A stretch of DNA of 34,957 nucleotides from an uncultured Bacteroidota bacterium (GTDB lineage: Bacteria; Bacteroidota; Bacteroidia; Flavobacteriales; Flavobacteriaceae). Below are positions 9,338 through 21,200 of the stretch, piece by piece (position 1 is the stretch's first letter; every line of letters starts with the position of its first letter). The DNA lies in NCBI GenBank assembly GCA_902608795.1, contig CACLPI010000012.1, positions 1 through 34,957 on the forward strand. The letters run 5' to 3'. Below the pieces are notes generated by a model. It was not told the origin of the DNA. It did no database searches and was given only the letters and a program-made list of their open reading frames with translations. The position numbers were made by a program, and so were the translations under genes.

Positions 9338-11554
9338 TTGAAAAAATTTCCTTTTGTTTTACTTTTCTTAATCTCAAATTTACTGCTATCTCAGAATACA
9401 AAGAAAGAATTATTTGTAAAGTATACCGAAAATCAAATAACTGTTGATGGCATTTTAGATGAAGCCGATTGGTCTCTTGCATTGGCAGCTACCAACTTTT
9501 ATGAATCATTCCCAAATCATGGTGAAATAAGTAATAATCAGGCAATTTTAAAAGTAATGAATGATGATGATTTCCTTTATGTTGGAATTAAAGTTATGGT
9601 TAAAAGTGAAGATCTAAGATCCAATACTCTAAAAAGAGATTTTCAAGCACAGGATTCTGATAACATAACAATGATATTTGATACGTTTAACGATGGAAAT
9701 AACGCGTTTGTAATTGGAAGCAACCATTTAGGAATTCAAAGAGACATGCTTTTATTTAACGGAGGAAATGGATTTAGGGATTGGGATATGACATGGGATA
9801 TTAAATGGTTTTCTGAATCTAAAATTCACGAGAATTTTTATGTTACTGAATGGAAAATACCTCTTTCCTCCTTTAAATACAGAGAAGGTGAAACAAAATG
9901 GAGAGTTAATTCATACATGAGAAACACAAAAAGTAATTCATGGATAACTTGGAATCTCGCACCTGAAAATTTGTTTTTTTTTAATTTGGCCTTTACAGGA
10001 GATATGTATTTTGAAAAACCTTTAGGAAAATCTAAACCTAAAAAATCTTTCATACCTTATACTAATAGTATTGCCTTTAATGATTTTAAAAATGAAAACA
10101 AAGGTGATAATTTTGAATTTGGTGGAGATGCTAAATTTATTCTTGATAATTCACTTACTTTAGATTTAACTGTTAATCCTGATTTCTCACAAGTTGAGGT
10201 AGATCAACAGGTTACTAACTTAACAAGATTTGAAATTTCTCTTCCAGAAAAGAGACAATTTTTCATTGAAAATAGTGATTTGTTCACTGAGTTAGGAAAT
10301 GGTAGAGAAGCTAGACCTTTTTTTTCAAGAAGAATTGGAATTGCTAAGGACTTAGAGGGCAATAATATTCAAAATAAAATTATCGCTGGACTTAGACTAA
10401 GCGGAAATATTAATAAAAAACTTAGAATTGGATTATTAAATATGCAAACTAGTAGAGATTTAGAGAATGAAATCTCAGCATTTAATAATTCAATAATGGT
10501 TCTTCAACAAAAAGTTTTTGGAAGATCAAATTTTAACGCATTTGTTATTAACAGAGAAGCCACTGGAAATTACGATTTACTGAGTAATAATGATAAATTT
10601 AATAGGGTTATAGGATTTGATTATAATCTTAGGGATATCAACAGTAAATGGAGTGGTAAATATTATTTTCATAAATCTTTTTCACCAGAAAATAATGATG
10701 ATTCAATTTCTTATGGGTTAAGTACAACATATGAATCAAGAAGTTTCGGATTTAGAGTTGCTGGTTCATACATCGGCCATGACTTTAGATCAGATCTTGG
10801 ATTTATTAGAAGAACTGATATTATTAAGCTATATCCAGAAATTAGTTATACATTTTGGCCTGAAGATTCAAAATTAATCAACCATGGTTTGGAAATTACC
10901 CCTGTGTATATATTGAAGCCAAGCATAAACAATGAAATTTCTGATTATTATATCATTTCTAGGTGGGATGCAGTCTTTAGAAATAGTAGTAGAATAGATT
11001 TTACTATGTGGAATAGATATACATATTTATATGAAAGTTTTGATCCAACAGGCGCTGAAACAGGAGATTCTTTACCTGCCAATAGTGAATATTATTATAC
11101 AAACTTCGATTTTTCATTTGATTCTGACGATTCAAAAGATTTTACTTATAAAATTAACCCTTCTTTTGGAAAATTTTATAATGGAAATAAAGTATCCTTC
11201 GATTTAGAATTGGGTCAAAAAATTAGACCAAAATTTACAGGCTCAATTGAAATGAAATATGATAGAGTAGATTTACCTGAACCTTATTCTTCAGCTAGAA
11301 TATTGCTAATTGCCCCAAGAATTGATTTCACATTTTCTAAGAATGTGTATTGGGCTACATTAGTCCAATATAGCAATCAGAATGATAACTTAAGTTTTAA
11401 CACTAGACTTCAATGGAGGTTTGCTCCGCTTTCAGATTTATTTTTGGTATATAATGATAATTATTACACAGAAAACAGATATAATAGTATATTTATTCCT
11501 CGTGTAAAAAACAGATCAATTAACCTAAAGTTGACATACTGGCTAGACATTTGA
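9338..11554 (+). CDS. DUF5916-type protein with N-terminal carbohydrate-binding family-9-like domain, secreted/outer membrane
   Basis: Signal peptide MKKFPFVLLFLISNLLLSQ; VKYTENQITVDGILDEADWSLA...; long beta-rich C-terminal part (LTVNPDFSQVEVDQQVTNLTRFEISLPEKRQFFIENSDLF). TTG start. Confidence 0.8.
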   Translation: MKKFPFVLLFLISNLLLSQNTKKELFVKYTENQITVDGILDEADWSLALAATNFYESFPNHGEISNNQAILKVMNDDDFLYVGIKVMVKSEDLRSNTLKRDFQAQDSDNITMIFDTFNDGNNAFVIGSNHLGIQRDMLLFNGGNGFRDWDMTWDIKWFSESKIHENFYVTEWKIPLSSFKYREGETKWRVNSYMRNTKSNSWITWNLAPENLFFFNLAFTGDMYFEKPLGKSKPKKSFIPYTNSIAFNDFKNENKGDNFEFGGDAKFILDNSLTLDLTVNPDFSQVEVDQQVTNLTRFEISLPEKRQFFIENSDLFTELGNGREARPFFSRRIGIAKDLEGNNIQNKIIAGLRLSGNINKKLRIGLLNMQTSRDLENEISAFNNSIMVLQQKVFGRSNFNAFVINREATGNYDLLSNNDKFNRVIGFDYNLRDINSKWSGKYYFHKSFSPENNDDSISYGLSTTYESRSFGFRVAGSYIGHDFRSDLGFIRRTDIIKLYPEISYTFWPEDSKLINHGLEITPVYILKPSINNEISDYYIISRWDAVFRNSSRIDFTMWNRYTYLYESFDPTGAETGDSLPANSEYYYTNFDFSFDSDDSKDFTYKINPSFGKFYNGNKVSFDLELGQKIRPKFTGSIEMKYDRVDLPEPYSSARILLIAPRIDFTFSKNVYWATLVQYSNQNDNLSFNTRLQWRFAPLSDLFLVYNDNYYTENRYNSIFIPRVKNRSINLKLTYWLDI

Positions 11555-12213
11555 TGAAAAATAAAATTATCGTTTTTTTAATCATTTTGACATCCTGTTC
11601 ATCAGAAAAGGAAAACCTTATTATTGAAGGAAAAATAAGTGGAGTTACAAACTCAAAAATTTATTTATCATCTTTAGAGGAAGGAAAAATAATAGACTCT
11701 GTAAATATTATTGACGGTAAATTTAAATTAAAAACTTATTTAGATACTACAAAAGAAATGAGTATCATCCTAGGTGACAGAGACTCTGAAAATAAATTTG
11801 ATTTTATATCCGAACCCGCACATATTATATTTACAAGCTCAAAAGATAAATTTGTATTTAACGGAAAAATTCAAAATTCTAATCTTTATTCTGATTATAA
11901 AAATTTAAATAATCAAATAAATCAATTTGACGAAAAGGATTTAGAGATGTTGGCTGAACTAATAGAAATATCTTCTAAGGGAAAACAAAATAAATATGAT
12001 TCCATAAACAAGCAGAGACTTAAGCTTAATCAAAAAAAAATATTATACATTGTAAATTATGCAATGAGTAATAAATCAAATCAATTATCCGCATATATTT
12101 CATATAAGTACCGAGAGAATATTAATAAAAAATATTTAGAAAAAATTTATAAAAATCTTAGCGATGAGGTTAAAGATTCGTTTTACGGACAAAAATTAAG
12201 CTCTATTTTCTAA
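11554..12213 (+). CDS. DUF4369-like lipoprotein lacking a thioredoxin domain
   Basis: Lipobox-like LIILTSCSS; IEGKISGVTNSKIYLSSLEEGKIIDSVNIIDGKFKL resembles the DUF4369 N-terminus of TlpA-like proteins; no CxxC follows. ATG at 11554 overlaps the upstream stop (TGATG). Confidence 0.65.
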   Translation: MKNKIIVFLIILTSCSSEKENLIIEGKISGVTNSKIYLSSLEEGKIIDSVNIIDGKFKLKTYLDTTKEMSIILGDRDSENKFDFISEPAHIIFTSSKDKFVFNGKIQNSNLYSDYKNLNNQINQFDEKDLEMLAELIEISSKGKQNKYDSINKQRLKLNQKKILYIVNYAMSNKSNQLSAYISYKYRENINKKYLEKIYKNLSDEVKDSFYGQKLSSIF

Positions 12214-12682
12214 AATAATCATCTTGTAGTCTTACTATATCTTGTTCATTTGACGGGTTATGTAAGTCTGTATGAATCCATATTTCTGCAACTACACCAA
12301 AATTTGATAATCCAATTAGGCGATGTCTTTCCTCGGTCTGAAATTTAATAATGTCTCCCTCTCTTAATATCTCCATTTCATTTTGATTGTTGTCCATTGA
12401 CCTAATAATACCTACTGAGTTTTTATACACTCTCCAAATTTCTTTTCTTCTGCAATGATATTGCCATGATAATCTTGACTCGGGCTTTACAATCAAAATT
12501 TTAGGACTTAACTTACCTTCAATATTAAAGTTTTCAACAGAAATAAAATTATAAATAAAATCTTGTGACTGTGACTCATCAATTCGTAAAAATCCACCCC
12601 ATGGCCTATTGAAATCGTAATCAATTACATTAAAACCAAGGCTCTCAATTTCTTCTCTAATGTCTGTATAATATTTATTCAA
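12203..12682 (-). CDS. Cupin-domain protein related to phosphomannose isomerase type II C-terminal domain
   Basis: RPWGGFLRIDES, KILIVKPESRLSWQYHCRRKEIWRV, LREGDIIKFQTEERHRLIG, VAEIWIHT. Confidence 0.7.
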   Translation of the reverse strand: MNKYYTDIREEIESLGFNVIDYDFNRPWGGFLRIDESQSQDFIYNFISVENFNIEGKLSPKILIVKPESRLSWQYHCRRKEIWRVYKNSVGIIRSMDNNQNEMEILREGDIIKFQTEERHRLIGLSNFGVVAEIWIHTDLHNPSNEQDIVRLQDDYFRK

Positions 12683-13089
12683 TTTCCAGAATATTCAACA
12701 AAATTTCGAGGCGTTTCATAAAGCTTTACAGATAGCTTAAAAGCTTTATCAATTTTATTTCTTAAGATGTTATAAATATATATGCAAATATTTTCAGCTG
12801 ATGGAATTACATTTGAAAAATAAGGGATATCTAAATTTAAATTTTTGTGGTCCAATCTCTCTTCAATTTCATTTTTAATAATACCCTTTAGTTCACCCAT
12901 GTCAATAACATATCCAGTATTAGGATTAATTTTTCCACTAACACTAACAATTAATTCATAGTTGTGACCATGGTAATTTGGATAGTTACATTTACCAAAG
13001 ACCTGCTTATTTTTTTCAACAGACCATTTTTTATTATCCAGTCTATGTGCAGCATTAAAGTGTGCTTTTCTACTTACTGTAATTTCCAT
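12679..13089 (-). CDS. 6-pyruvoyl-tetrahydropterin synthase / 6-carboxytetrahydropterin synthase family
   Basis: KAHFNAAHRL, FGKCNYPNYHGHNYEL, TGYVIDMGELK, LDHKNLN, SAENICIYIYNIL, LYETPRNFVEY. Confidence 0.9.
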   Translation of the reverse strand: MEITVSRKAHFNAAHRLDNKKWSVEKNKQVFGKCNYPNYHGHNYELIVSVSGKINPNTGYVIDMGELKGIIKNEIEERLDHKNLNLDIPYFSNVIPSAENICIYIYNILRNKIDKAFKLSVKLYETPRNFVEYSGN

Positions 13090-13604
13090 TTTTTTAAACT
13101 TTCATAATAATTATTCATAATAATTCTAAACCAGGCTGTGTACGAGTCAGGATTAGTTTTCATGTCAGTGTAAAGATTATCAATATCTATCCACTTCCAT
13201 TCATCAACTTCTTTAGGATTTGGTTTTGGATCTCCATCATAAACACCTAACATTAAATGATCGTTTTCATATTCTGTTAGGCCATTTGAAAATTTGACTT
13301 TGTAAACAAACGAGTCAAAATTATACAGTTTGGTTACAAAGCCCATCTCCTCATCAAGTCTTCTTTTTCCAGCTTTGATATTATCTTCACCTTCACGTTG
13401 ATGACTACAACAAGTATTGGACCAAAGATTTGGGGTATGATACTTGGTAGATGCTCTTTTTTGAAGAAGAATTTTTCCATCACTATTAAAAATTATTATA
13501 GAAAAAGCTCGATGAAGAACTCCATTGATATGAGCCTCCATTTTTGGCATTAAACCTATTTGGTTATCGTTCTTATCTACTAAAATAACTTTTTCCTCCT
13601 GCAT
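13074..13604 (-). CDS. idi: Isopentenyl-diphosphate delta-isomerase, type 1 (NUDIX)
   Basis: HRAFSIIIFNSDGKILLQKRASTKYHTPNLWSNTCCSHQREGE...RRLDEEMGF...DEWKWIDID is typical of type 1 IDI. Confidence 0.93.
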   Translation of the reverse strand: MQEEKVILVDKNDNQIGLMPKMEAHINGVLHRAFSIIIFNSDGKILLQKRASTKYHTPNLWSNTCCSHQREGEDNIKAGKRRLDEEMGFVTKLYNFDSFVYKVKFSNGLTEYENDHLMLGVYDGDPKPNPKEVDEWKWIDIDNLYTDMKTNPDSYTAWFRIIMNNYYESLKKWKLQ

Positions 13605-13645
13605 ACATCAAAAGTAAAAAGGCAAATTAAATAAACCTAATAAAA

Positions 13646-13957
13646 TTAAGCTTTACCCGCTGGACCAAAATTTAACTGAAATTTTGGATTATCGTAATCC
13701 TTTATGGATCCAAAGTTTTTCTCAAATCTTTCAATGTTATCATTTAAGGCCTTAGCTAATTTTTTGGCATGTTGTGGAGTAATAATGATTCTTGATTTGA
13801 CCTTATTCTTAGGAGAACCTGGCATTACAGAAATAAAATCAATGACAAACTCAGAAACAGAATGATTAATGATTGCCAAGTTTGAATAAATTCCCTCGGC
13901 AACTTTTTCATCAAGTTCAATATTAATTTTTCCTTTATTTTCTTTCTTTTTTTCCAT
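13646..13957 (-). CDS. DUF3467 domain-containing protein (gene downstream of rpoC)
   Basis: NIELDEKVAEGIYSNLAIINHSVSEFVIDFISVMPGSPKNKVKSRIIITPQHAKKLAKALNDNIERFE; 10 nt downstream of the rpoC stop. Confidence 0.85.
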   Translation of the reverse strand: MEKKKENKGKINIELDEKVAEGIYSNLAIINHSVSEFVIDFISVMPGSPKNKVKSRIIITPQHAKKLAKALNDNIERFEKNFGSIKDYDNPKFQLNFGPAGKA

Positions 13958-13967
13958 TAAAATATAA

Positions 13968-16900
13968 TTAATTTGTGTTCATTTCTTCATCAGGAATTGA
14001 GCTATCCATCAATTCATCATAGCTTTCCTTTGAACCAACTAAAATATTATCATATTTTCTTAATCCAGTACCAGCCGGGATTTTATGTCCAACAATTACA
14101 TTTTCTTTTAGACCATCTAGATAGTCTACTCTAGCATTTACCGCTGATTCATTTAAAACCTTGGTAGTTTCCTGGAAGGATGCGGCTGAAATAAATGATT
14201 TTGTTTGCAATGAAGCCTTTGTAATACCCTGAAGAATTGGAGTAGCTGTTGCTGGTCTAGAATCCCTGGCAATTACCAAGCTTTTATCCTCTCGTTTAAG
14301 TCTAGAATTTTCATCTCTAAAATCTCTTGAAGTTATTATTTGACCAACTTTGAAAGTATCAGAATCTCCAGCATCTTCAACAATCTTTTTTCCATATATA
14401 TTATCATTTTCATCAATAAAGTCCGATTTATGAACAAGCTGATCTTGCAAGAAAAGAGTATCCCCTGAATCTTGAATTTTAACTTTTCTCATCATTTGTC
14501 TTACTACTACTTCAAAGTGTTTGTCATTTATTTTAACCCCTTGTAATCGATAAACTTCTTGAACCTCATTTACTAAATATTGCTGGACTGCTGATGGGCC
14601 CTTTATGTTTAGAATATCATTTGGTGTTATAGATCCTTCTGACATAGGAGTTCCAGCCTTAACAAAATCATTTTCCTGAACTAAAATTTGATTTGAAAGC
14701 TTAATAAGATATTTTCTGATTTCACCGGTTTTAGCCTCAATTATTATTTCGCGGTTTCCTCTTTTAATTTTACCAAAGGAAACCACCCCATCAATCTCAC
14801 TAACAACAGCAGGGTTTGAGGGATTTCTTGCTTCAAATAATTCTGTTACCCTTGGTAATCCACCGGTAATATCACCAGTTTTTGCAGACTTTCTAGGAAT
14901 TTTTACTAATATTTTACCTAAATCTATCTTTTCCCCGTCGTTAACAACTAGATGGGCGCCTACAGGTAAATTATATGATCTTATAATTTCTGATTTAGAA
15001 TTCTTTACATGTAGAGTAGGAATTAGCTTCTTATTTCTTGATTCAATAATAACCTTTTCCTGAAATCCTGTTTGCTCATCAATTTCAACTTCATAAGTCA
15101 TGCCCTGCTCAATATTTTCATAACTGATTTTTCCGGCAAAGTCAGAAATAATTACACCATTGTATGGATCCCATTCACAGATTAATGTATCTTTTTTAAT
15201 TTTCTTTTTATTTTTTACATACAGATAGGATCCATAAGGTACATTATTGTTACTAAGGGTAAGACCTGTATTAGGATCAATAATTTTTATTTCAGAAGTT
15301 CTTGAAATTACAATATCTACATTTTCACCCTCATTGTTCTTTCCTTTTACAGTCTTTAAATCTTCAATTTCTATATTGCCATCGAATTTGGAAACAACAC
15401 TGTTTTCTTCGGAAATATTTCCTGCAATACCACCCACGTGGAAAGTTCTCAATGTTAGCTGGGTTCCTGGTTCGCCAATTGATTGAGCAGCAACAACACC
15501 AACAGCTTCGCCCATTTGTACATCTTTTCCCGTAGCAAGATTTCTACCGTAGCACTTAGCACATATACCTCTTTTTGACTCACAGGTTAATGCTGATCTT
15601 ACCTCAACAACTTCAACCGATGAATTTTCAATTTTAATTGAAATTAAATCGTCTATAAGCTGACCTGATTTTACAAGAAGCTCACCCGAAATTGGATCAT
15701 GGACATCTTGTAATGAAGTTCTACCAACTATTCTATCTGCAAGTTTTTCAACAATCTCCTCGTTTTTCTTCAATGCTGCAACAGAGACACCTCTTAATGT
15801 GCCACAATCATCCTCAGTAATTATAACATCTTGTGAAACATCAACTAGTCTTCTTGTTAAATATCCAGCATCAGCGGTCTTTAATGCTGTATCAGCTAAA
15901 CCTTTTCTCGCTCCATGGGTTGAAATAAAATACTCTAAAATAGAAAGTCCTTCTTTAAAGTTCGAAAGAATCGGGTTTTCAATAATTTCACCACCTCCAG
16001 CGGTTGATTTTTTGGGTTTAGCCATAAGACCTCTCATTCCAGTTAACTGTCTAATTTGCTCCTTAGAACCCCTTGCACCGGAATCTAACATCATGTAAAC
16101 AGAATTAAAGCCTTGTTTATCTTCTCTAATTCTTTTCATTGACAACTCCGTTAGTTCAGCATTTGTGGAAGTCCATATATCAATAACCTGATTGTATCTC
16201 TCGTTGTTTGTAATAAGCCCCATATTATAATTAGACTTTATATTATCAACTTGTTTATTTGCTGTATTTATCATATCAAACTTCTCGTTTGGAATAATGA
16301 TATCACCTAAACTAAAAGATAGGCCACCTTGGAAAGCAAACTTATACCCAAGATTTTTGATTTCGTCAAGGAATTCAGCCGTTTCAGGAACACTGGTGAG
16401 TTTTAATATATCACCGATAATATCTCTTAAGGATTTTTTCGTCAATACTTCATTTATGAAGCCTGCTCTTTCAGGTACTTTTTCATTAAATAAAACCCTT
16501 CCTACAGTTGTTTCTATAATTTTTTTGACCAATTTATTTTCTTTGTCAAAATCCTTTGTCAATACTTTTATTTTTGCATTTAAATCAACTTTGTTTTCAT
16601 TATAAGCAATAACCACTTCTTCTGGAGAATAAAAAGTTAGACCTTCTCCTAATACTTTGATATTTTCTACCGATAATTTTTGCTTTGTCATATAATACAA
16701 ACCTAGAACCATATCTTGAGAAGGAACTGTTATTGGAGAACCGTTTGCAGGGTTTAAAATATTGTGGGACGCTAACATTAATAACTGGGCTTCTAAAATA
16801 GCTTCTGGACCAAGGGGTAAGTGTACAGCCATTTGATCACCGTCAAAATCAGCATTGAAAGCAGTACAAACCAGTGGGTGAAGCTGGATAGCTTTTCCTT

Positions 16901-18281
16901 CGATTAACTTTGGCTGAAAAGCTTGAATACCTAATCTGTGTAATGTTGGAGCTCTGTTCAAAAGAACCGGATGGCCCTTCAGAACATTCTCTAAAATATC
17001 CCATACCACAGGATCTCTACGGTCAATAATTTTTCTTGCAGATTTAACAGTTTTAACGATGCCTCTCTCCATTAATTTTCTTATTATAAAAGGCTTATAT
17101 AGCTCTGCAGCCATATTTTTTGGTAACCCACACTCAAAAAGCTTTAAATCAGGTCCAACAACAATAACCGATCTAGCCGAATAATCAACTCTTTTTCCTA
17201 GCAAATTTTGTCTGAATCTACCCTGCTTTCCCTTGAGTGAGTCAGAAAGAGATTTTAGTGGTCTATTGGATTCGGTTTTAACCGCTGAGGATTTTCTGGT
17301 ATTATCAAACAAAGAATCTACAGATTCTTGAAGCATTCTTTTTTCGTTTCTTAGAATAACCTCTGGTGCTTTAATTTCAATTAATCTTTTTAATCTATTA
17401 TTTCTTATGATTACTCTTCGGTATAAATCGTTTAAATCAGATGTAGCAAACCTTCCACCATCAAGAGGAACAAGGGGTCTAAGTTCAGGTGGAATGACAG
17501 GAATTGCCTTCATAATCATCCATTCTGGAAGATTTTCTCTATTTAAATTACCTTCTCTGAAAGATTCAACAACTTGAAGTCTTTTTAAAGCTTCAGTTTT
17601 CCTCTGTTTTGAAGTTTCATTATTTGCCTTGTCCCTTAGTTCATAAGATAATTCATCTAAATTAATCCTTGATAATAGTTCAATTAAACATTCCGCACCC
17701 ATTTTTGCGATAAACTTTTCAGGATCAGAGTCGTCTAAATACATGTTATCTTGCGGAAGATTTTCTATAACATTTAGATATTCTTCCTCTGTTAAAAAAT
17801 CCATTTTTGAAAGTGCCTCACCTTCAATATTTTTTGCATTACCAGGCTGAATTACTACATACCTTTCGTAGTAAATAATCATATCAAGTTTTTTTGAAGG
17901 TAAACCCAAAAGATAACCTATTTTATTTGGCAGTGATCTAAAGTACCATATGTGAGCTACCGGAACCACTAAATTTATGTGGCCTATTCTGTCTCTCCTA
18001 ACCTTTTTTTCTGTAACCTCTACCCCACATCTATCACACACAATTCCTTTATATCTGATTCTTTTATATTTTCCACATGCACACTCATAATCCCTTACAG
18101 GACCAAAAATTCTCTCACAAAAGAGACCATCCCTTTCAGGTTTATGAGTTCTGTAATTAATAGTCTCAGGTTTTAAAACCTCACCTCGAGAAGTTGATAA
18201 AATTGATTCTGGTGAACCCAGACCAATTGATATTTTATTAAATTTAATTGTAGTATTATCTTTATTTCTACGCATAACCAA
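13968..18281 (-). CDS. rpoC: DNA-directed RNA polymerase subunit beta'
   Basis: Full-length homolog with [15 protein letters not shown], zinc-finger [40 protein letters not shown]. Confidence 0.98.
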   Translation of the reverse strand: MVMRRNKDNTTIKFNKISIGLGSPESILSTSRGEVLKPETINYRTHKPERDGLFCERIFGPVRDYECACGKYKRIRYKGIVCDRCGVEVTEKKVRRDRIGHINLVVPVAHIWYFRSLPNKIGYLLGLPSKKLDMIIYYERYVVIQPGNAKNIEGEALSKMDFLTEEEYLNVIENLPQDNMYLDDSDPEKFIAKMGAECLIELLSRINLDELSYELRDKANNETSKQRKTEALKRLQVVESFREGNLNRENLPEWMIMKAIPVIPPELRPLVPLDGGRFATSDLNDLYRRVIIRNNRLKRLIEIKAPEVILRNEKRMLQESVDSLFDNTRKSSAVKTESNRPLKSLSDSLKGKQGRFRQNLLGKRVDYSARSVIVVGPDLKLFECGLPKNMAAELYKPFIIRKLMERGIVKTVKSARKIIDRRDPVVWDILENVLKGHPVLLNRAPTLHRLGIQAFQPKLIEGKAIQLHPLVCTAFNADFDGDQMAVHLPLGPEAILEAQLLMLASHNILNPANGSPITVPSQDMVLGLYYMTKQKLSVENIKVLGEGLTFYSPEEVVIAYNENKVDLNAKIKVLTKDFDKENKLVKKIIETTVGRVLFNEKVPERAGFINEVLTKKSLRDIIGDILKLTSVPETAEFLDEIKNLGYKFAFQGGLSFSLGDIIIPNEKFDMINTANKQVDNIKSNYNMGLITNNERYNQVIDIWTSTNAELTELSMKRIREDKQGFNSVYMMLDSGARGSKEQIRQLTGMRGLMAKPKKSTAGGGEIIENPILSNFKEGLSILEYFISTHGARKGLADTALKTADAGYLTRRLVDVSQDVIITEDDCGTLRGVSVAALKKNEEIVEKLADRIVGRTSLQDVHDPISGELLVKSGQLIDDLISIKIENSSVEVVEVRSALTCESKRGICAKCYGRNLATGKDVQMGEAVGVVAAQSIGEPGTQLTLRTFHVGGIAGNISEENSVVSKFDGNIEIEDLKTVKGKNNEGENVDIVISRTSEIKIIDPNTGLTLSNNNVPYGSYLYVKNKKKIKKDTLICEWDPYNGVIISDFAGKISYENIEQGMTYEVEIDEQTGFQEKVIIESRNKKLIPTLHVKNSKSEIIRSYNLPVGAHLVVNDGEKIDLGKILVKIPRKSAKTGDITGGLPRVTELFEARNPSNPAVVSEIDGVVSFGKIKRGNREIIIEAKTGEIRKYLIKLSNQILVQENDFVKAGTPMSEGSITPNDILNIKGPSAVQQYLVNEVQEVYRLQGVKINDKHFEVVVRQMMRKVKIQDSGDTLFLQDQLVHKSDFIDENDNIYGKKIVEDAGDSDTFKVGQIITSRDFRDENSRLKREDKSLVIARDSRPATATPILQGITKASLQTKSFISAASFQETTKVLNESAVNARVDYLDGLKENVIVGHKIPAGTGLRKYDNILVGSKESYDELMDSSIPDEEMNTN

Positions 18282-18294
18282 TCTATATATTTTA

Positions 18295-21200
18295 TTATTC
18301 TTCTAATCTTATATCTAATCCTAAACCTTTTAATTCGTGCATCAATACATTAAAAGATTCGGGTAAACCTGGCGTTGGCATTGAATCCCCTTTGACAATG
18401 GCCTCATAAGTCTTCGCCCTACCTATCACATCGTCTGATTTTACAGTTAAAATTTCTCTTAAAGTACTGGATGCGCCATAAGCTTCAAGGGCCCAAACTT
18501 CCATCTCTCCAAATCTTTGTCCGCCAAACTGAGCTTTACCTCCAAGAGGTTGCTGGGTTATTAAAGAATATGGACCAATTGACCTTGAATGCATCTTGTC
18601 ATCAACCATGTGACCTAATTTTAACATGTATATTACACCAACTGTTGCAGGCTGATCAAACTTTTCACCTGTACCGCCATCGAACAAATAAGTATGACCA
18701 AAACGGGGTAATCCTGCATCATCAGTTATTTTATTGATTTCATCTAACGTTGCACCATCAAAAATAGGTGTTGAAAATTTTTTGTTTAATTTAAATCCTG
18801 CCCAACCTAAGACTGTTTCATAAATTTGACCAATATTCATTCTTGATGGAACACCTAAGGGGTTTAAAACTATATCAACTGGTTTCCCATCTTCTAAAAA
18901 TGGCATATCCTCTTCCCTAACTATTTTTGCAACTATACCTTTATTTCCATGCCTTCCCGCCATTTTATCACCAACCTTGAGTTTTCTTTTCTTAGCTATG
19001 TAAACTTTGGCTAGTTTAAGGATCCCTGATGGTAATTCATCCCCAACAGAAATTGTAAACTTTTCTCTACGTAATGATCCCTGCAAATCATTTTCTTTTA
19101 TTTTGTAATTATGTATTATTTGTGAAACAATATCATTTGTTGATTTATCTGTTACCCATCGAGTTGATACTAAATGAGCATAATCGTCAGCCGAATTCAA
19201 CATTTTTTGAGTGAATTTCTTTCCTTTTGGAAAAACTTCCTCCCCAAGATCATTATAAATACCCTGAGAAGTTTTTCCGCTTAGAACACTGTATAGTTTG
19301 CTTATCAGGATTTGCTTTAGATCCTGGAATTTAGTGTCATAGGAGTCCTCCAAAGCTTTTAGATCCTCCTTATCCTGAATTCTTTTTCTCTTGTCTTTGA
19401 CAGATCTTGCAAATAATTTTTTATCTATTACAATTCCATTTAGTGACGGGGGTGCCTTTAATGATGCATCTTTCACATCACCAGCTTTATCTCCGAAGAT
19501 AGCTCTTAGAAGTTTTTCCTCAGGAGTTGGATCACTTTCACCTTTGGGTGTTATTTTCCCAATTAATATGTCACCAGAATTTATTTCCGCTCCAATCCTA
19601 ATCATACCGTTTTCATCTAAGTCTTTAGTGGCTTCTTCTGAAACATTGGGGATGTCATTTGTTAGTTCCTCGTTTCCTAATTTAGTATCCCTGACCTCAA
19701 TTGAGTATTCATCAATGTGGATCGATGTAAAAACATCATCTCTTACAACTTTTTCTGATATAACAATCGCGTCTTCAAAATTGTATCCTTTCCATGGCAT
19801 AAAAGCGACTTGTATATTTCTTCCCAAAGCTAGCTCACCATTATTGGTTGCATAACCTTCACATAAAACTTGGCCTTTTTTGACTTTATCACCCTTTTTA
19901 ACTATGGATTTTAAATTTACACATGTGCCTTGATTAGTTTTTTTGAATTTTGTTAATTTATAATTTACAACATTGGGGTCAAAACTTATCAAGTTATCAT
20001 TTTTACTGCGATTATACTTTATAATTATCTCATCAGCATCGACATATTCGACTACTCCGTCAGCTTTGGCATTTATTAGAACTCTGGAGTCAGAGGCGAC
20101 CTGTTTTTCTAAACCTGTTCCAATAATCGGAGATTGAGGTAAAAGTAATGGTACTGCTTGGCGCATCATATTTGAACCCATTAAAGCTCGATTTGCATCG
20201 TCATGCTCAAGAAACGGAATTAGTGAAGCTGAAATAGATGCAATCTGATTTGGTGCAACATCAGTATAATGTACATTTTTGGGCTCTGTAAGTGGAAAAT
20301 CCCCTTCTTGTCTTGCAATAACTTTTTTGTCTAAAATTTTTCCTGATTTATCAACCGAAATATTAGATTGCGCGATTAACTTATTTTCCTCCTCTTCAGC
20401 GGTGAGATATTTGGGATCAGAATTCAAATCCACAACTCCGTTGTTTACCTTACGGTAAGGGGTTTCAATAAAGCCCATATTATTTATTTTGGCAAATACT
20501 CCTAAGGAAGAAATTAATCCAATGTTTGGTCCCTCAGGTGTTTCAATGGGACATAATCTTCCATAATGAGTGTAATGCACATCACGAACCTCGAATCCAG
20601 CTCTTTCTCTTGAAAGGCCACCAGGGCCTAAGGCTGATAACCTTCTTTTGTGTGTAATTTCAGCAAGAGGGTTTGTCTGGTCCATAAATTGTGATAACTG
20701 GTTTGTTCCAAAAAAAGAATTAATTACAGATGATAAAGTTTTTGCATTAATAAGGTCTATTGGTGTAAAAACCTCATTGTCTCTAACGTTCATTCTTTCT
20801 CTTATGGTTCTTGCCATTCTGGCAAGACCAACCCCAAATTGTGTGGAAAGTTGTTCGCCAACAGTCCTAACTCTTCGATTTGATAAATGGTCAATATCAT
20901 CAATTTCAGCCTTGGAATTAATTAGCTCGATGAGATATTTAATAATGGTTATGATATCCTCAGTTGTAAGAACTTGTTTATCCATTCCTATATCTAAACC
21001 AAGCTTTTTATTCATTCTATATCGACCTACATCACCAAGATTATATCTTTGGTCACTAAAAAATAATTTATCTATAATTCCTCTTGCCGTTTCTTCATCA
21101 GGGGGTTCTGCATTTCTCAATTGTCTATATATGTGTTCTACAGCTTCTTTTTCGGAATTTGTGGGATCTTTTTGTAGAGTATTGTGTATAATTGCATACT

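Noticed and set aside
20540-20740. Possible rifampicin-resistance changes in RpoB
   Set aside because: The cluster region [34 protein letters not shown] keeps the usual sensitive residues.
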